From NCBI GenBank assembly GCA_035315065.1, contig DATFYM010000200.1, forward strand, positions 1-41,985: 41,985 nucleotides of DNA, read 5' to 3'. Below the pieces are notes generated by a model that worked only from the letters and a program-made list of their open reading frames with translations, had not been told where the DNA came from and made no database searches. The position numbers and the translations under genes are program-made. The stretch comes from DATFYM01 sp035315065. Its GTDB lineage: Bacteria; Acidobacteriota; Terriglobia; UBA7540. Of the stretch, positions 15,858-23,343 are shown in pieces (the stretch's first letter is position 1; every line of letters begins with the position of its first letter).

Positions 15858-17552
15858 ATGTACATCTTGGGACTATCCGCACTCGAACACGACTCCGCCG
15901 CCGCCCTGGTGAGCGACAAGGGAATCGTGGCGGCCATTGAAGAGAGCAAGCTGACCCGTACGCCCGCCAAGGGCGGCATTCCCTATTTGGCGATTCAGTT
16001 CTGTTTGGATCGCGCCGACATAGAAGGGCAAGATGTCCGAACGCTCGCGGTGGCAAGCCATCCGTTGCCGGCGTGGGTGCGGCACGCCGCGCTCCAGAGC
16101 CGAAGGTTCGATCGTCAAGCCACCGGCGGTCTGGCGAAGGGACTCGACGATTTGGTCGCCGAGCTTCGGAGTTTCCGGCCTTCTGAAGTCACCCACCAAG
16201 GTCCAGCGCAACGGGTTCTTCCCCTCGATCACCACCTCTGTCATGGCGCCAGCGCGTTCTTCGCTTCTTCATTTGACCGGGCCGTGATCCTCACTCTCGA
16301 CGAGCGCGGCCACGGTTGCTCCGGAATGGCGGCCCTGGGGGAGGGGACGAACACCCGTCCTCTTCGTTCCGTAGCCTTTCCCAATTCCATTGGATGGCTC
16401 TATTCCCAAGTCACGGCGCTGTTGGGCTTCGAGCCGCACCTTGAGGAACACAAGGCGCAGTGGCTCAGCCTCGAAGGCGAACCGAGCCTGACAGCATTAT
16501 TCGACGACGTGCTCGGCGTGCCCTCCCGCGGGCTGCCCCAGATCGACCTGAGCTATCTCAATTCCGAGCTCGCCGGACGCAGCGCCTTCTCCGCCAAGTT
16601 CTACCAGCGCCTGGGGCTCGAATCGGAGAAGAGCTTCCGGCTCACCGATGCTCTGGCGCGGCAGATCGCGGCCAGTTTCCAGCAGGCTTGCGCCCGGCTC
16701 CTGGTCAGGTGCGTCGAGCAATTGTGCGACGAGACCGGCGCACAGAATGTGTGCCTCGCCGGAGGTCTGTTCGTCAACGCCCTGTTGGTAGCCGCGATTG
16801 AAAAGGCGGTCGGACTGGAGCGCGTCTTCGCCCAAGCGGCCGCCGGAAACGCCGGAAGCGCGCTGGGCTCCGCGTGGCTCGCCTGGCACCAGGTTTTCGG
16901 TAAGCCTCGCCTCCCTCCCGTCGCGTCCCTCGACTGGGGACCGAGCTATGGCACCGAGGACATCAAGTACGTCCTCGACAACTGCAAGGCACGCTATCGG
17001 TGGTTCGACACCGAAGCGCAAAGGGTCGAAGCGACGGCGCAGGCCCTGGAGCAGGCGGAGATCGTCGCCTGGCACCAGGGAGCCACCGAATTCGGCCCGC
17101 GTGCCCTCGGGCACCGCAGCATTTTGGCCTCTCCGTGGGCGCCTTACATCAAAGAGAATTTGAACCACTACGTCAAACACCGCGAGCCGTTTCGCCCGTT
17201 CGGCATTGCCGTTCCCGAAGAAGACTGCTCGCGCTATTTCGAGTGCTCCCGCCTGGTTCGTTTCATGGCCAGTCTCGGGTGGGTGCGGCCCGAGGCCCGC
17301 GACCTGGTGAAAGACTTCGTCTTGCCCGGCGATCAGATCCGCCTCTACGCCGTCGATCGCACCGCCAACCCGCTTCTCTGGCAATTGCTGAAGGAATGGG
17401 GCAAGCGCTCTCCAGCGCCCTTCCTCATCAACACCTCCTTCAACCTCTTCGGTGAGCCTTTGGTGGTGACGCCGCGCGACGCCGTGCGGAGTTTCTTCTG
17501 CTCCGGGATCGACGCGATGTTGATTGACGGGTTTTTCGTGAGCAAGTCTTAG
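15858..17552 (+). CDS. Carbamoyltransferase, NodU/CmcH/TobZ family
   Basis: Uses carbamoyl phosphate and ATP to carbamoylate a hydroxyl of a sugar or natural product through a carbamoyl-adenylate intermediate. 564 residues, the full family length. The N-terminal YrdC/Kae1-like fold shows HDSAAALV (10-17), the metal-binding LDHHLCHGASAFF and the nucleotide-binding LDERGHGCSG. The C-terminal domain has TEFGPRALGHRSILASP and LINTSFNLFGEPLV. It stands alone: no sugar or polyketide genes adjoin it apart from the UDP-xylose pair about 2 kb upstream, so carbamoylation of a glycan or LPS sugar is a reasonable but unproven role. The TIR-like gene follows after 22 nt and may be cotranscribed. Confidence 0.94.
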   Translation: MYILGLSALEHDSAAALVSDKGIVAAIEESKLTRTPAKGGIPYLAIQFCLDRADIEGQDVRTLAVASHPLPAWVRHAALQSRRFDRQATGGLAKGLDDLVAELRSFRPSEVTHQGPAQRVLPLDHHLCHGASAFFASSFDRAVILTLDERGHGCSGMAALGEGTNTRPLRSVAFPNSIGWLYSQVTALLGFEPHLEEHKAQWLSLEGEPSLTALFDDVLGVPSRGLPQIDLSYLNSELAGRSAFSAKFYQRLGLESEKSFRLTDALARQIAASFQQACARLLVRCVEQLCDETGAQNVCLAGGLFVNALLVAAIEKAVGLERVFAQAAAGNAGSALGSAWLAWHQVFGKPRLPPVASLDWGPSYGTEDIKYVLDNCKARYRWFDTEAQRVEATAQALEQAEIVAWHQGATEFGPRALGHRSILASPWAPYIKENLNHYVKHREPFRPFGIAVPEEDCSRYFECSRLVRFMASLGWVRPEARDLVKDFVLPGDQIRLYAVDRTANPLLWQLLKEWGKRSPAPFLINTSFNLFGEPLVVTPRDAVRSFFCSGIDAMLIDGFFVSKS

Positions 17553-17574
17553 CCCGAGCAAGAGGCGTGGTACA

Positions 17575-18096
17575 ATGACCGACATGGCGTTTCGAGTTTT
17601 CTTGAGCCACAGTATCGGCCACGAGCCTCAAGTCCTCGCGTTACGCTTGCAAACCCTGGCTGCTGCAAGCGGGATACACGTTTATGTTCCCCGGCGGGCT
17701 TACCATCAGCTCAGTCAGCCGGGTTACGACAAAGCCAAGCAAGAAGTACGCCGCGAAATAGAGCGGTCCGATTGCGTGCTGGCGGTTATTACTGACCTGT
17801 CTGCTCCCACACGCCGGGCCCTTAACTATGAGCTCGATTGTGCTCTGGCGTTACAAAAACTAGTCATTCCCCTCGTTGAAGAGGACCATAGGGACGACAA
17901 GTTGGTGCACTCCCTGGCTAAGAACGGCGTTCCCTCCTTTTTCTTCCCGCCGGGGGGAAACGGGGGAGGAGTGGAGAGGGGGGTCGCCCAATTCCTCGAG
18001 AAACAAAAGCTTAGCAAGGAGAAGCGGCAGGCAATCGGCGGGCTCGTCGCCCTTGCCGACGGATTGCTGATACTGAATGCCGTCTCCAACCAATAG
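17575..18096 (+). CDS. TIR-like domain protein
   Basis: A 173-residue protein with a TIR/TIR_2-like fold. Evidence: the opening strand and box 1 MAFRVFLSHS (residues 4-13), a second strand GIHVYVP, a third strand CVLAVITDLS, then RALNYELDCALAL with Glu86 where TIR NADases carry their catalytic Glu, and a fourth strand LVIPLVEE. A charged linker and a hydrophobic C-terminal segment (AIGGLVALADGLLILNAV) follow, perhaps a helix for self-association or membrane contact. Bacterial TIR proteins often cleave NAD+ in anti-phage defence. The stop codon overlaps the start of the PIN-like gene by one base, so they form a coupled pair. ATG 17575 is chosen for the aagaggcg upstream; ATG 17584 is possible. 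The TIR call rests on motif pattern only. Confidence 0.65.
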   Translation: MTDMAFRVFLSHSIGHEPQVLALRLQTLAAASGIHVYVPRRAYHQLSQPGYDKAKQEVRREIERSDCVLAVITDLSAPTRRALNYELDCALALQKLVIPLVEEDHRDDKLVHSLAKNGVPSFFFPPGGNGGGVERGVAQFLEKQKLSKEKRQAIGGLVALADGLLILNAVSNQ

Positions 18097-18590
18097 TGCG
18101 AATTGCCGTCATTGACAGCTCAACCCTCATAAGCTTGACGCACCTCGGTCTTGCTAAGCACATGTCGCTGTACTTTGATCTCGTGTACGTACCGCGAGCG
18201 GTCCAGCGGGAGGTGAATAGGAAGGCAAGATTTCGATACCGCCTCAATAGGCTTTACCGAGACGGTCTCTTCATGCCGTGCGCGGCGGCTGACCAGACGA
18301 GCGTTTGGTTGCTCCGGGCCGAACTGGATGAAGGCGAAGCGGAGGCTCTCATACGAGCGAAGGAAAAGACCGCACGCTTCTTCATTGCGGACGAGAAGCG
18401 TGCCCGCGAAATCTCGGAGGGAACGGGTCTGAAGCCTGTGGGTACTTTGCGAATCCTTGCCCGCCTCAGTTCGGAGGATCTTGCTCCGGAACTGGGGTTC
18501 TTGGTCCGCAAGTTACAGCGGGACCTCGGCTTTCGAGTGTCCGAAGGAGTCATCAGGCAGGCTATCGCCATGGCGGTGGAACCGATCTGA
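18096..18590 (+). CDS. PIN-like ribonuclease domain protein (DUF3368-like)
   Basis: A 164-residue PIN-fold protein starting at a GTG that overlaps the TAG of the TIR-like gene (taGTG). Acidic active-site candidates are Asp7 in IAVIDSSTLISL, Glu81 in LDEGEAEALI and Asp99/Glu100 in FFIADEKRARE. That layout matches the DUF3368 group, whose members are usually toxin-like and paired with small antitoxins. Here the partner upstream is a TIR-like protein and no antitoxin is visible next to it. The C-terminal part (LGFLVRKLQRDLGFRVSEGVI) is also typical of DUF3368. Expected activity: metal-dependent cleavage of RNA. The link to the TIR protein as effector or regulator is inference. Confidence 0.8.
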   Translation: MRIAVIDSSTLISLTHLGLAKHMSLYFDLVYVPRAVQREVNRKARFRYRLNRLYRDGLFMPCAAADQTSVWLLRAELDEGEAEALIRAKEKTARFFIADEKRAREISEGTGLKPVGTLRILARLSSEDLAPELGFLVRKLQRDLGFRVSEGVIRQAIAMAVEPI

Positions 18591-18737
18591 TGAGGGGTAC
18601 GAGACCGGCACCGCGGCATCCAGACCGGAGGCTCCGGCGGAACAGGTTCACTATCGGGAACACGTATCGATCCGAAGGAAAGGACGGACCAGGTACCCTG
18701 TCTGAGGTTGAGGCAAAACGGAACCCGAGAGGACGAG
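18591..18737. other. Spacer between PIN gene and antitoxin remnant
   Basis: No supported gene is visible. Short open frames here show no recognisable motif. The stretch may hold the lost start and promoter of the antitoxin remnant that follows. Confidence 0.4.
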
Positions 18738-18973
18738 GCGAGCCGTCAACATTTGCCAACTTCTGGACACCCGACGGTTGAAGGTTGGCTTCGGGACGGT
18801 AAGACGGTCGAACTGGGCGAGCGCGACCGCTTCATGGCCCACATCGTTCCTGAACCCGCTCCGGCGCCACCGCCGACGTACCCGGACTTCGCTGCCATGC
18901 GCCGCGAGATTTTCGGGGCCGCATTCTTCCCGGCTCAGATCTGCTGATCGAGGAGCACAGGCGGTCGCGCTAG
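18738..18973 (+). pseudogene. Antitoxin (Phd/YefM-like) with two frameshifts
   Basis: Three pieces in three frames read together as a typical antitoxin that precedes PIN toxins. First piece: VNICQLLDTRRLKV (from about 18738). Second: WLRDGKTVELGERDRFMAHI up to RREIFG. Third: ILPGSDLLIEEHRRSR ending at TAG 18971-18973. Each junction is explained by loss of one base in a short homopolymer: one T near 18786 (ggttgg) and one G near 18915-18920 (ggggcc). No start codon is obvious. Losing the same kind of base twice could mean decay or assembly error; the missing toxin downstream argues for decay. Confidence 0.65.
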
Positions 18974-18974
18974 A

Positions 18975-19016
18975 TTGAACATCCACGCGGACACCTGTGT
19001 GGCTGACTTCTTTTGA
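18975..19016 (+). pseudogene. Truncated PIN toxin (VapC-like) N-terminus
   Basis: Immediately after the antitoxin remnant a TTG frame reads MNIHADTCVADFF and stops. The xxHADTS-like opening with its catalytic Asp is how many VapC-type toxins of this antitoxin's usual partner begin. Everything beyond is absent, replaced by the yqgE gene whose start lies 16 nt later. The match is short, so it relies on position after the antitoxin. Confidence 0.45.
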
Positions 19017-19032
19017 TGGGCCGAGTGGACTC

Positions 19033-19683
19033 ATGCCAACAAGGTTCTGGGGTCCGATTGCGCTTGCGGCGGCGGTAGTTTGCGGGACAGGTATCGCTTC
19101 GGGCCAATCGACTCAAGTCAAGGATCTGGGAGTCGGCAAGTTACTGGTTGCCGGGCGGGATCTCTCCGACCCTAATTTCGCCGAGTCGGTGGTCCTGCTG
19201 ATTCAATACGACCAGCAGGGCACGGTCGGTTTGATGATCAACCACCGTACGCGGGCTCCTATTTCCCGCGTCATCCAGGATCTGGACACGGGGAAGCACG
19301 GGTCAGATCCAATCTACATCGGTGGCCCGGTCGAGATGACCGCCGTGCTTGGGTTGCTCAGGTCGAGGAAAAAACCCGAGGAAGCCACCGCCGTCCTGAG
19401 CGAGGTTTACCTGGCTTCGAGCAAACGGCTTCTCGAAAAGATCTTGGCCACCAGTTCGGGTCCAAGCGATTTACGGCTCTATCTGGGTTACTGCGGCTGG
19501 GCAGGAGGGCAGTTAGAGAATGAAGTGAGGCAAGGTGGATGGTGGATCTTCGACGCTAACGTAGGCGTGGTCTTTGATCCCAACCCTGGTTCAGTCTGGT
19601 CCCGGCTCATCGCTCGGACGGAGCAAGAGAATGCAGAAACGGAGCCGGTGAGAGCCGTTCGCCGTGAGGGTTCAGGCCCATAA
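19033..19683 (+). CDS. YqgE/AlgH family protein with signal peptide
   Basis: A 216-residue member of the YqgE/AlgH (DUF179) family. Family phrases are GKLLVAGRDLSDPNFAESVV, QGTVGLMINHRT, IYIGGPVE and RLYLGYCGWAGGQLENE. The biochemical role of the family is unsettled; AlgH has been linked to alginate regulation. Most family members are cytoplasmic, but this one starts with a hydrophobic leader (ALAAAVVCGTGIASGQS) consistent with export. ATG 19033 gives that leader; a GTG at 18997 in the same frame is less likely. A short C-terminal tail (EQENAETEPVRAVRR) is extra. It follows the toxin remnant directly and precedes the cytochrome gene by about 220 nt. Confidence 0.88.
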   Translation: MPTRFWGPIALAAAVVCGTGIASGQSTQVKDLGVGKLLVAGRDLSDPNFAESVVLLIQYDQQGTVGLMINHRTRAPISRVIQDLDTGKHGSDPIYIGGPVEMTAVLGLLRSRKKPEEATAVLSEVYLASSKRLLEKILATSSGPSDLRLYLGYCGWAGGQLENEVRQGGWWIFDANVGVVFDPNPGSVWSRLIARTEQENAETEPVRAVRREGSGP

Positions 19684-19905
19684 TTGCGGGAAGGCCCCTT
19701 CCGAGATTACCCTTCGAATGGGGGCCACACACGTTCACGTCCGCAAACCATTACCGGCTGGCCGAGCCCCGTCGCGCTCAGGGAAAAGCGAAACTGCCAC
19801 CGGAAAAACTGAACGGGGTGGCGCAGATTCATGAGGATGAGCGCGAGAATCTGCTTCACGAACTCTCCGGCAAAGCTCCTGACGCGTCCGGCATTGAGGC
19901 TGGCT

Positions 19906-21723
19906 ATGCGCGCTGAATTCCATCGCGGCTTGGCATCTCTTTGCGCTCTCCTCGCGCCCATCGTTCTTTGCCCGCTTTCCGCTCTTAGCCGTCAAAAGCC
20001 CGCGGCTGTAGGTTCCGCCCAGCGCCCGGTGCAGTTCAGAAACGCCGAGGCCGGCGTGGCCTATGTCGGCTCGAAAGCCTGCGCCGAGTGTCATTTCGAC
20101 ATCTACGAGAGTTATCGCAAAACGGACATGGGTCGAGCGATGTCTCTGCCGGGCGACTGGAAGGACTTCGACGGGCTAGCGGCGACGGTTAAGGTCGATA
20201 ACCCCAAGACCCATCGCTCCTATGAAGTCTATCGCCGTGGCGCCGACCTCTTTCAGAGCGAATATGAGCTGGACGCGGAAGGCAAGGAAGTGTTCCGCGA
20301 CGACCAAAGGATCAGTTACATCGTCGGCTCGGACGTGAACGGTCTCAGTTGCATCGTGCGCCGCGGCGACTTCCTGTTCGAGGCTCCTCTCTCTTATTAC
20401 TCGCAGGCCAAGGCGTGGGGCCTCTCGCCCGGTTATGAGCAAAGGGACTACGGTTTCAACCGGCCCATCCGAGCGCGCTGCATCGTGTGTCACAGCGGCA
20501 GGCCACAGTTCGTCGAAGCGAGCGAGGTCAGGTTCAAGGACCCGCCGCTTCTCGAGTTGTCGATCGGCTGCGAAAGCTGTCACGGTCCCGGCGCCCTCCA
20601 CTTCGAAGAGCGGAAGAAGGCGGCACCGCTCGACGGCGAATCGGATCGAAGTATCGTCAACCCAGCCGGACTTCCCCCTTGGCTCGCCAACAATGTCTGC
20701 ATGTACTGTCATGAGGGCGGCGATGTGCGCACCCTGATGCCCGGCAAGGGTTATGTTGACTTCCGGCCCGGGACTCCGCTCGCCGACACGGTAGGGATCT
20801 TCGCGGTGCCGTTCGATCGCCAGGCGCCGCCCCAGGATCTGATGCTGCGACATTTCGTGTTGATGAGCCTGAGCCAGTGCTACCTGAAGAGCGGGGGAAA
20901 GCTGGCCTGCATCACCTGCCACGATCCGCACCGTCAACCGTCACCGGAGGAGGCGGCGCCATTTTTCCGGAGCAAGTGCCTGACGTGCCACACGGAAAGA
21001 AGCTGTACCCTTCCGCTCGAGATGAGGGCGGCAAAAACTCCGCCCGACGATTGCGCCGGCTGTCATATGCCGAAGCAGCCCCTCAGAAGGATATCCCATT
21101 CCTCGCTCACCGATCACCGCATCCTCGCACGAGCCGGCGAGCCCCTGCCCGAGAGTGCCTTCCACCTGGCCACAACCCAACTTCCCGACCTCGTGCAAGT
21201 GGACTCCGTGCCCGGACCGTTAGGGACGCCAGTCCCGCCTTTGACCTTATTCCGGGCTTATGGAGAACTGATGGCCACCCATCCGTACTACCCTGGCCGA
21301 TTCGAATCGGTCCTGGACTCGCTCGCTGCGGCCAAGACTGAGGATGCTGCGGTCCTCGCGGCGCTCGCCAGGAGGAAGATGCGCGACGCATCAGCAGAGT
21401 CTCAAGCGGCAGCGGCGAATTATCTCCAGCAAGCACTTCGGGCCGGTTCGACCGATGCGAACGACTTTGAGCAGTTGGCGACGATTCAGGCGGAGGGCGG
21501 CAAGACGCGAGATGCTATTGCCACGGTCAAGCGCGGGATGGAAGTTAATCCTTACTCACCCCGGCTCTTCGGGCTCCTGGCCACGCTGTACATTTCCCTC
21601 GGCTCCTACGACGACGCGCTGAAGACGATGCAGAAAGACCTTGAGTTGTTTCCTGGAGACGACTACATTCGTTCGCTCATGCAGACGACTGAGAGGGCAC
21701 AAGCGCAAGAAAGTGGTCAATGA
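19906..21723 (+). CDS. Exported multiheme c-type cytochrome with TPR domain
   Basis: 605 residues with an N-terminal signal (ASLCALLAPIVLCPLSAL). Seven CxxCH heme-binding motifs occur at about 59-63 (CAECH), 192-196 (CIVCH), 222-226 (CESCH), 265-269 (CMYCH), 335-339 (CITCH), 358-362 (CLTCH) and 383-387 (CAGCH), resembling the cytochrome c554/NrfB-like CxxCH protein group. The last 150 residues form TPR repeats (AIATVKRGMEVNPYSPRLFG, then LLATLYISLGSYDDALKTMQ). Expected place: periplasm or outer surface, as an electron carrier or scaffold of an oxidoreductase complex; the redox partner is unknown. An in-frame ATG at 19831 is possible, but the start at 19906 gives a normal signal peptide. Its 3' end overlaps a minus-strand kinase-tail fragment. 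Confidence 0.88.
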   Translation: MRAEFHRGLASLCALLAPIVLCPLSALSRQKPAAVGSAQRPVQFRNAEAGVAYVGSKACAECHFDIYESYRKTDMGRAMSLPGDWKDFDGLAATVKVDNPKTHRSYEVYRRGADLFQSEYELDAEGKEVFRDDQRISYIVGSDVNGLSCIVRRGDFLFEAPLSYYSQAKAWGLSPGYEQRDYGFNRPIRARCIVCHSGRPQFVEASEVRFKDPPLLELSIGCESCHGPGALHFEERKKAAPLDGESDRSIVNPAGLPPWLANNVCMYCHEGGDVRTLMPGKGYVDFRPGTPLADTVGIFAVPFDRQAPPQDLMLRHFVLMSLSQCYLKSGGKLACITCHDPHRQPSPEEAAPFFRSKCLTCHTERSCTLPLEMRAAKTPPDDCAGCHMPKQPLRRISHSSLTDHRILARAGEPLPESAFHLATTQLPDLVQVDSVPGPLGTPVPPLTLFRAYGELMATHPYYPGRFESVLDSLAAAKTEDAAVLAALARRKMRDASAESQAAAANYLQQALRAGSTDANDFEQLATIQAEGGKTRDAIATVKRGMEVNPYSPRLFGLLATLYISLGSYDDALKTMQKDLELFPGDDYIRSLMQTTERAQAQESGQ

Positions 21724-21813
21724 ACTTCTGAAATTCCGCAGCCGCCTCGGCGCCTGTTGTGCGGTCAGATACGCTTCGCCACGGAAATAGACGGGATATA
21801 AGGCCCGAAGCAA
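21712..21813 (-). pseudogene. Fragment of a kinase TPR tail
   Basis: On the minus strand LRALYPVYFRGEAYLTAQQ, then after a one-base shift GAEAAAEFQKFIDH. Together they match the conserved C-terminal TPR region seen in many acidobacterial Ser/Thr kinases (RGEAYLaa..GaEAAAEFQKilDH). The frames join if one G is restored in cagGcgcc near 21765. It is cut off inside the end of the cytochrome gene. No kinase belongs to it; the one upstream has a PD40 propeller with its own stop. Confidence 0.55.
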
Positions 21814-21848
21814 CCATGGATGCGGCTGCGCGTGGCGCTCTTCAGGGC

Positions 21849-23180
21849 TTAGCGCGTGCTAGCACGTGACATCATCCAGATGTTGCCGGTATCCTCGTGG
21901 AGTACCAATCCGATTCGGCCGCCCGCTGCCGACCAACCTCCCTTCTGATAGGACAAGCGCCCGTGAAGATGTTGCACGGCAAAAGCCTCGCCTACCGGGC
22001 GGTGGGAACCTGCGTCGAGCCGCTGCCCCCACAGACAGCTATGCCCATCCCTGCTGGAGGTGAAGTATAGCGTCTTCCCATCCGGCGACCAGTTGGCCCA
22101 ATCTTGGGCCTCCGACGGCGTGATCGTAATCCAGGCGCTTTCGGGAACCGGTTTCGGCCCATCGATGGGCGCGATCGCAATGTGTCCGCGATTTGGTTCA
22201 GTGCGGACCGTAAAGCTGACCCAGCGATTGTCGGGCGAGAACCGGCCGTAGAGCAAACTGTAACTGGGATGCTTCAGTAGTGGAGCCTGCTGACGCGAAG
22301 CAAGGTCCAGGACGCTGATTTGATATGGATTGCCGCCGAATATCAGTACCGTCTTCTCGTCGCGCGACCAGTCGGTAGCTCGCAGGCATCCTTCACACAG
22401 CTTTTCCGGTGTGCCGCCGGGAGTGGACACGTATACGACCCTCTTGTCTTTTTCGAACACCGAGAATGCGATTCTGGTGCCGGACGCATTGACCACGGGA
22501 TACAGTTCGATAAACGGTGAGCTGGCCACACTGGACTCCTTCCCTGTCTCCAAGTCACGGATCCAGATGTTTTGTTGACCCGACTGATCGGAAGAAAAAG
22601 CGACGTAGCGCCCATTGCTCGAAAGCGAGGCATACCCCCGCTGGGCTGGACCTTGTGTGATCCGCTCCAGCGCGCCTTTCGGGCTTCCACGGTCCAAATT
22701 GAAGACTAGCGACCAAACGTCTGTCCTGGTTTGCACATTCGTGAATACGAACTCGCCTTGAGGGCCACAGGACGCATCAAAATCGTTCCCGGCGCCCGTT
22801 GTCAATCTCCTGGGCACGCCACTCGCTTTCCCGGTTTGTGGCGACATGCCGATATCCCATATGTTATAACTGTCTCCGCTGGCCGCAGAAAACAGAACCG
22901 CGTTGGCGGTCGCCGACCAACAGGCTGGAATTGGATAATCCGGCGACGCGGAGGGCGCGAGTGCTCTCAGTCCGGCGTTGACCAACGCTCCGCGCGCGCC
23001 AGTTCTCACCGCGTCACCGCCGTTGGTGGGGACAAGCCACCAGTCGATGGCGGACTCCTCGTAGGCCTTCGCCGATGTGTATCCGATGAGCAGCAGGTGC
23101 TTCCCGTCCGGGGACCAGGTTGGATTGCGAGCCGCGGTGAAGTTCGGCCCCACCCGCTGCGGCGGCCCCAGGGTCGCCAA
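21849..23180 (-). CDS. PD40 beta-propeller, C-terminal part of a frameshifted Ser/Thr kinase
   Basis: This frame carries most of a TolB/WD40-like propeller. Typical blades read NPTWSPDGKHLLLIGYTS, ASLSSNGRYVAFSSDQSG, YGRFSPDNRWVSFTVRTE and WANWSPDGKTLYFTSSRDG. In intact relatives such a propeller is the periplasmic sensor half of a membrane Ser/Thr kinase. Here it is out of frame with the preceding propeller piece (23014-23343), which in turn is out of frame with the kinase (23324-24661). The apparent start at 23180 lies inside a blade, so this is a continuation, not an independent gene. It ends at 21849 with a blade-like sequence (GLVLHEDTGNIWMM). Confidence 0.8.
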   Translation of the reverse strand: MATLGPPQRVGPNFTAARNPTWSPDGKHLLLIGYTSAKAYEESAIDWWLVPTNGGDAVRTGARGALVNAGLRALAPSASPDYPIPACWSATANAVLFSAASGDSYNIWDIGMSPQTGKASGVPRRLTTGAGNDFDASCGPQGEFVFTNVQTRTDVWSLVFNLDRGSPKGALERITQGPAQRGYASLSSNGRYVAFSSDQSGQQNIWIRDLETGKESSVASSPFIELYPVVNASGTRIAFSVFEKDKRVVYVSTPGGTPEKLCEGCLRATDWSRDEKTVLIFGGNPYQISVLDLASRQQAPLLKHPSYSLLYGRFSPDNRWVSFTVRTEPNRGHIAIAPIDGPKPVPESAWITITPSEAQDWANWSPDGKTLYFTSSRDGHSCLWGQRLDAGSHRPVGEAFAVQHLHGRLSYQKGGWSAAGGRIGLVLHEDTGNIWMMSRASTR

Positions 23181-23343
23181 CCCAATAGGCCACTTGCGAG
23201 CCGTCCGGCGAGAATTTCGGATTCAAGCCGTCGCGCGCCACCAACCGGGCATCTCCGCCAAACGCCGGAATCTCGTAGACGCCGCCACCATCTCGGTCCG
23301 ACCGAAAGACGATCTTGCTGCCGTCAGGGGAAAAATCCGGCAT
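23014..23343 (-). pseudogene. Middle propeller piece of the frameshifted Ser/Thr kinase
   Basis: The first third of this frame reads as PD40 blades (MPDFSPDGSKIVFRSDRDGG and LNPKFSPDGSQVAYW), continuing the propeller begun at the end of the kinase frame. After about 23150 the meaning moves to the neighbouring frame (RVGPNFTAARNPTWSPDG). The upstream junction (23325-23350) is explained by one lost base in gcgggacac. The downstream junction (about 23140-23185) may include a small deletion. Confidence 0.7.
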
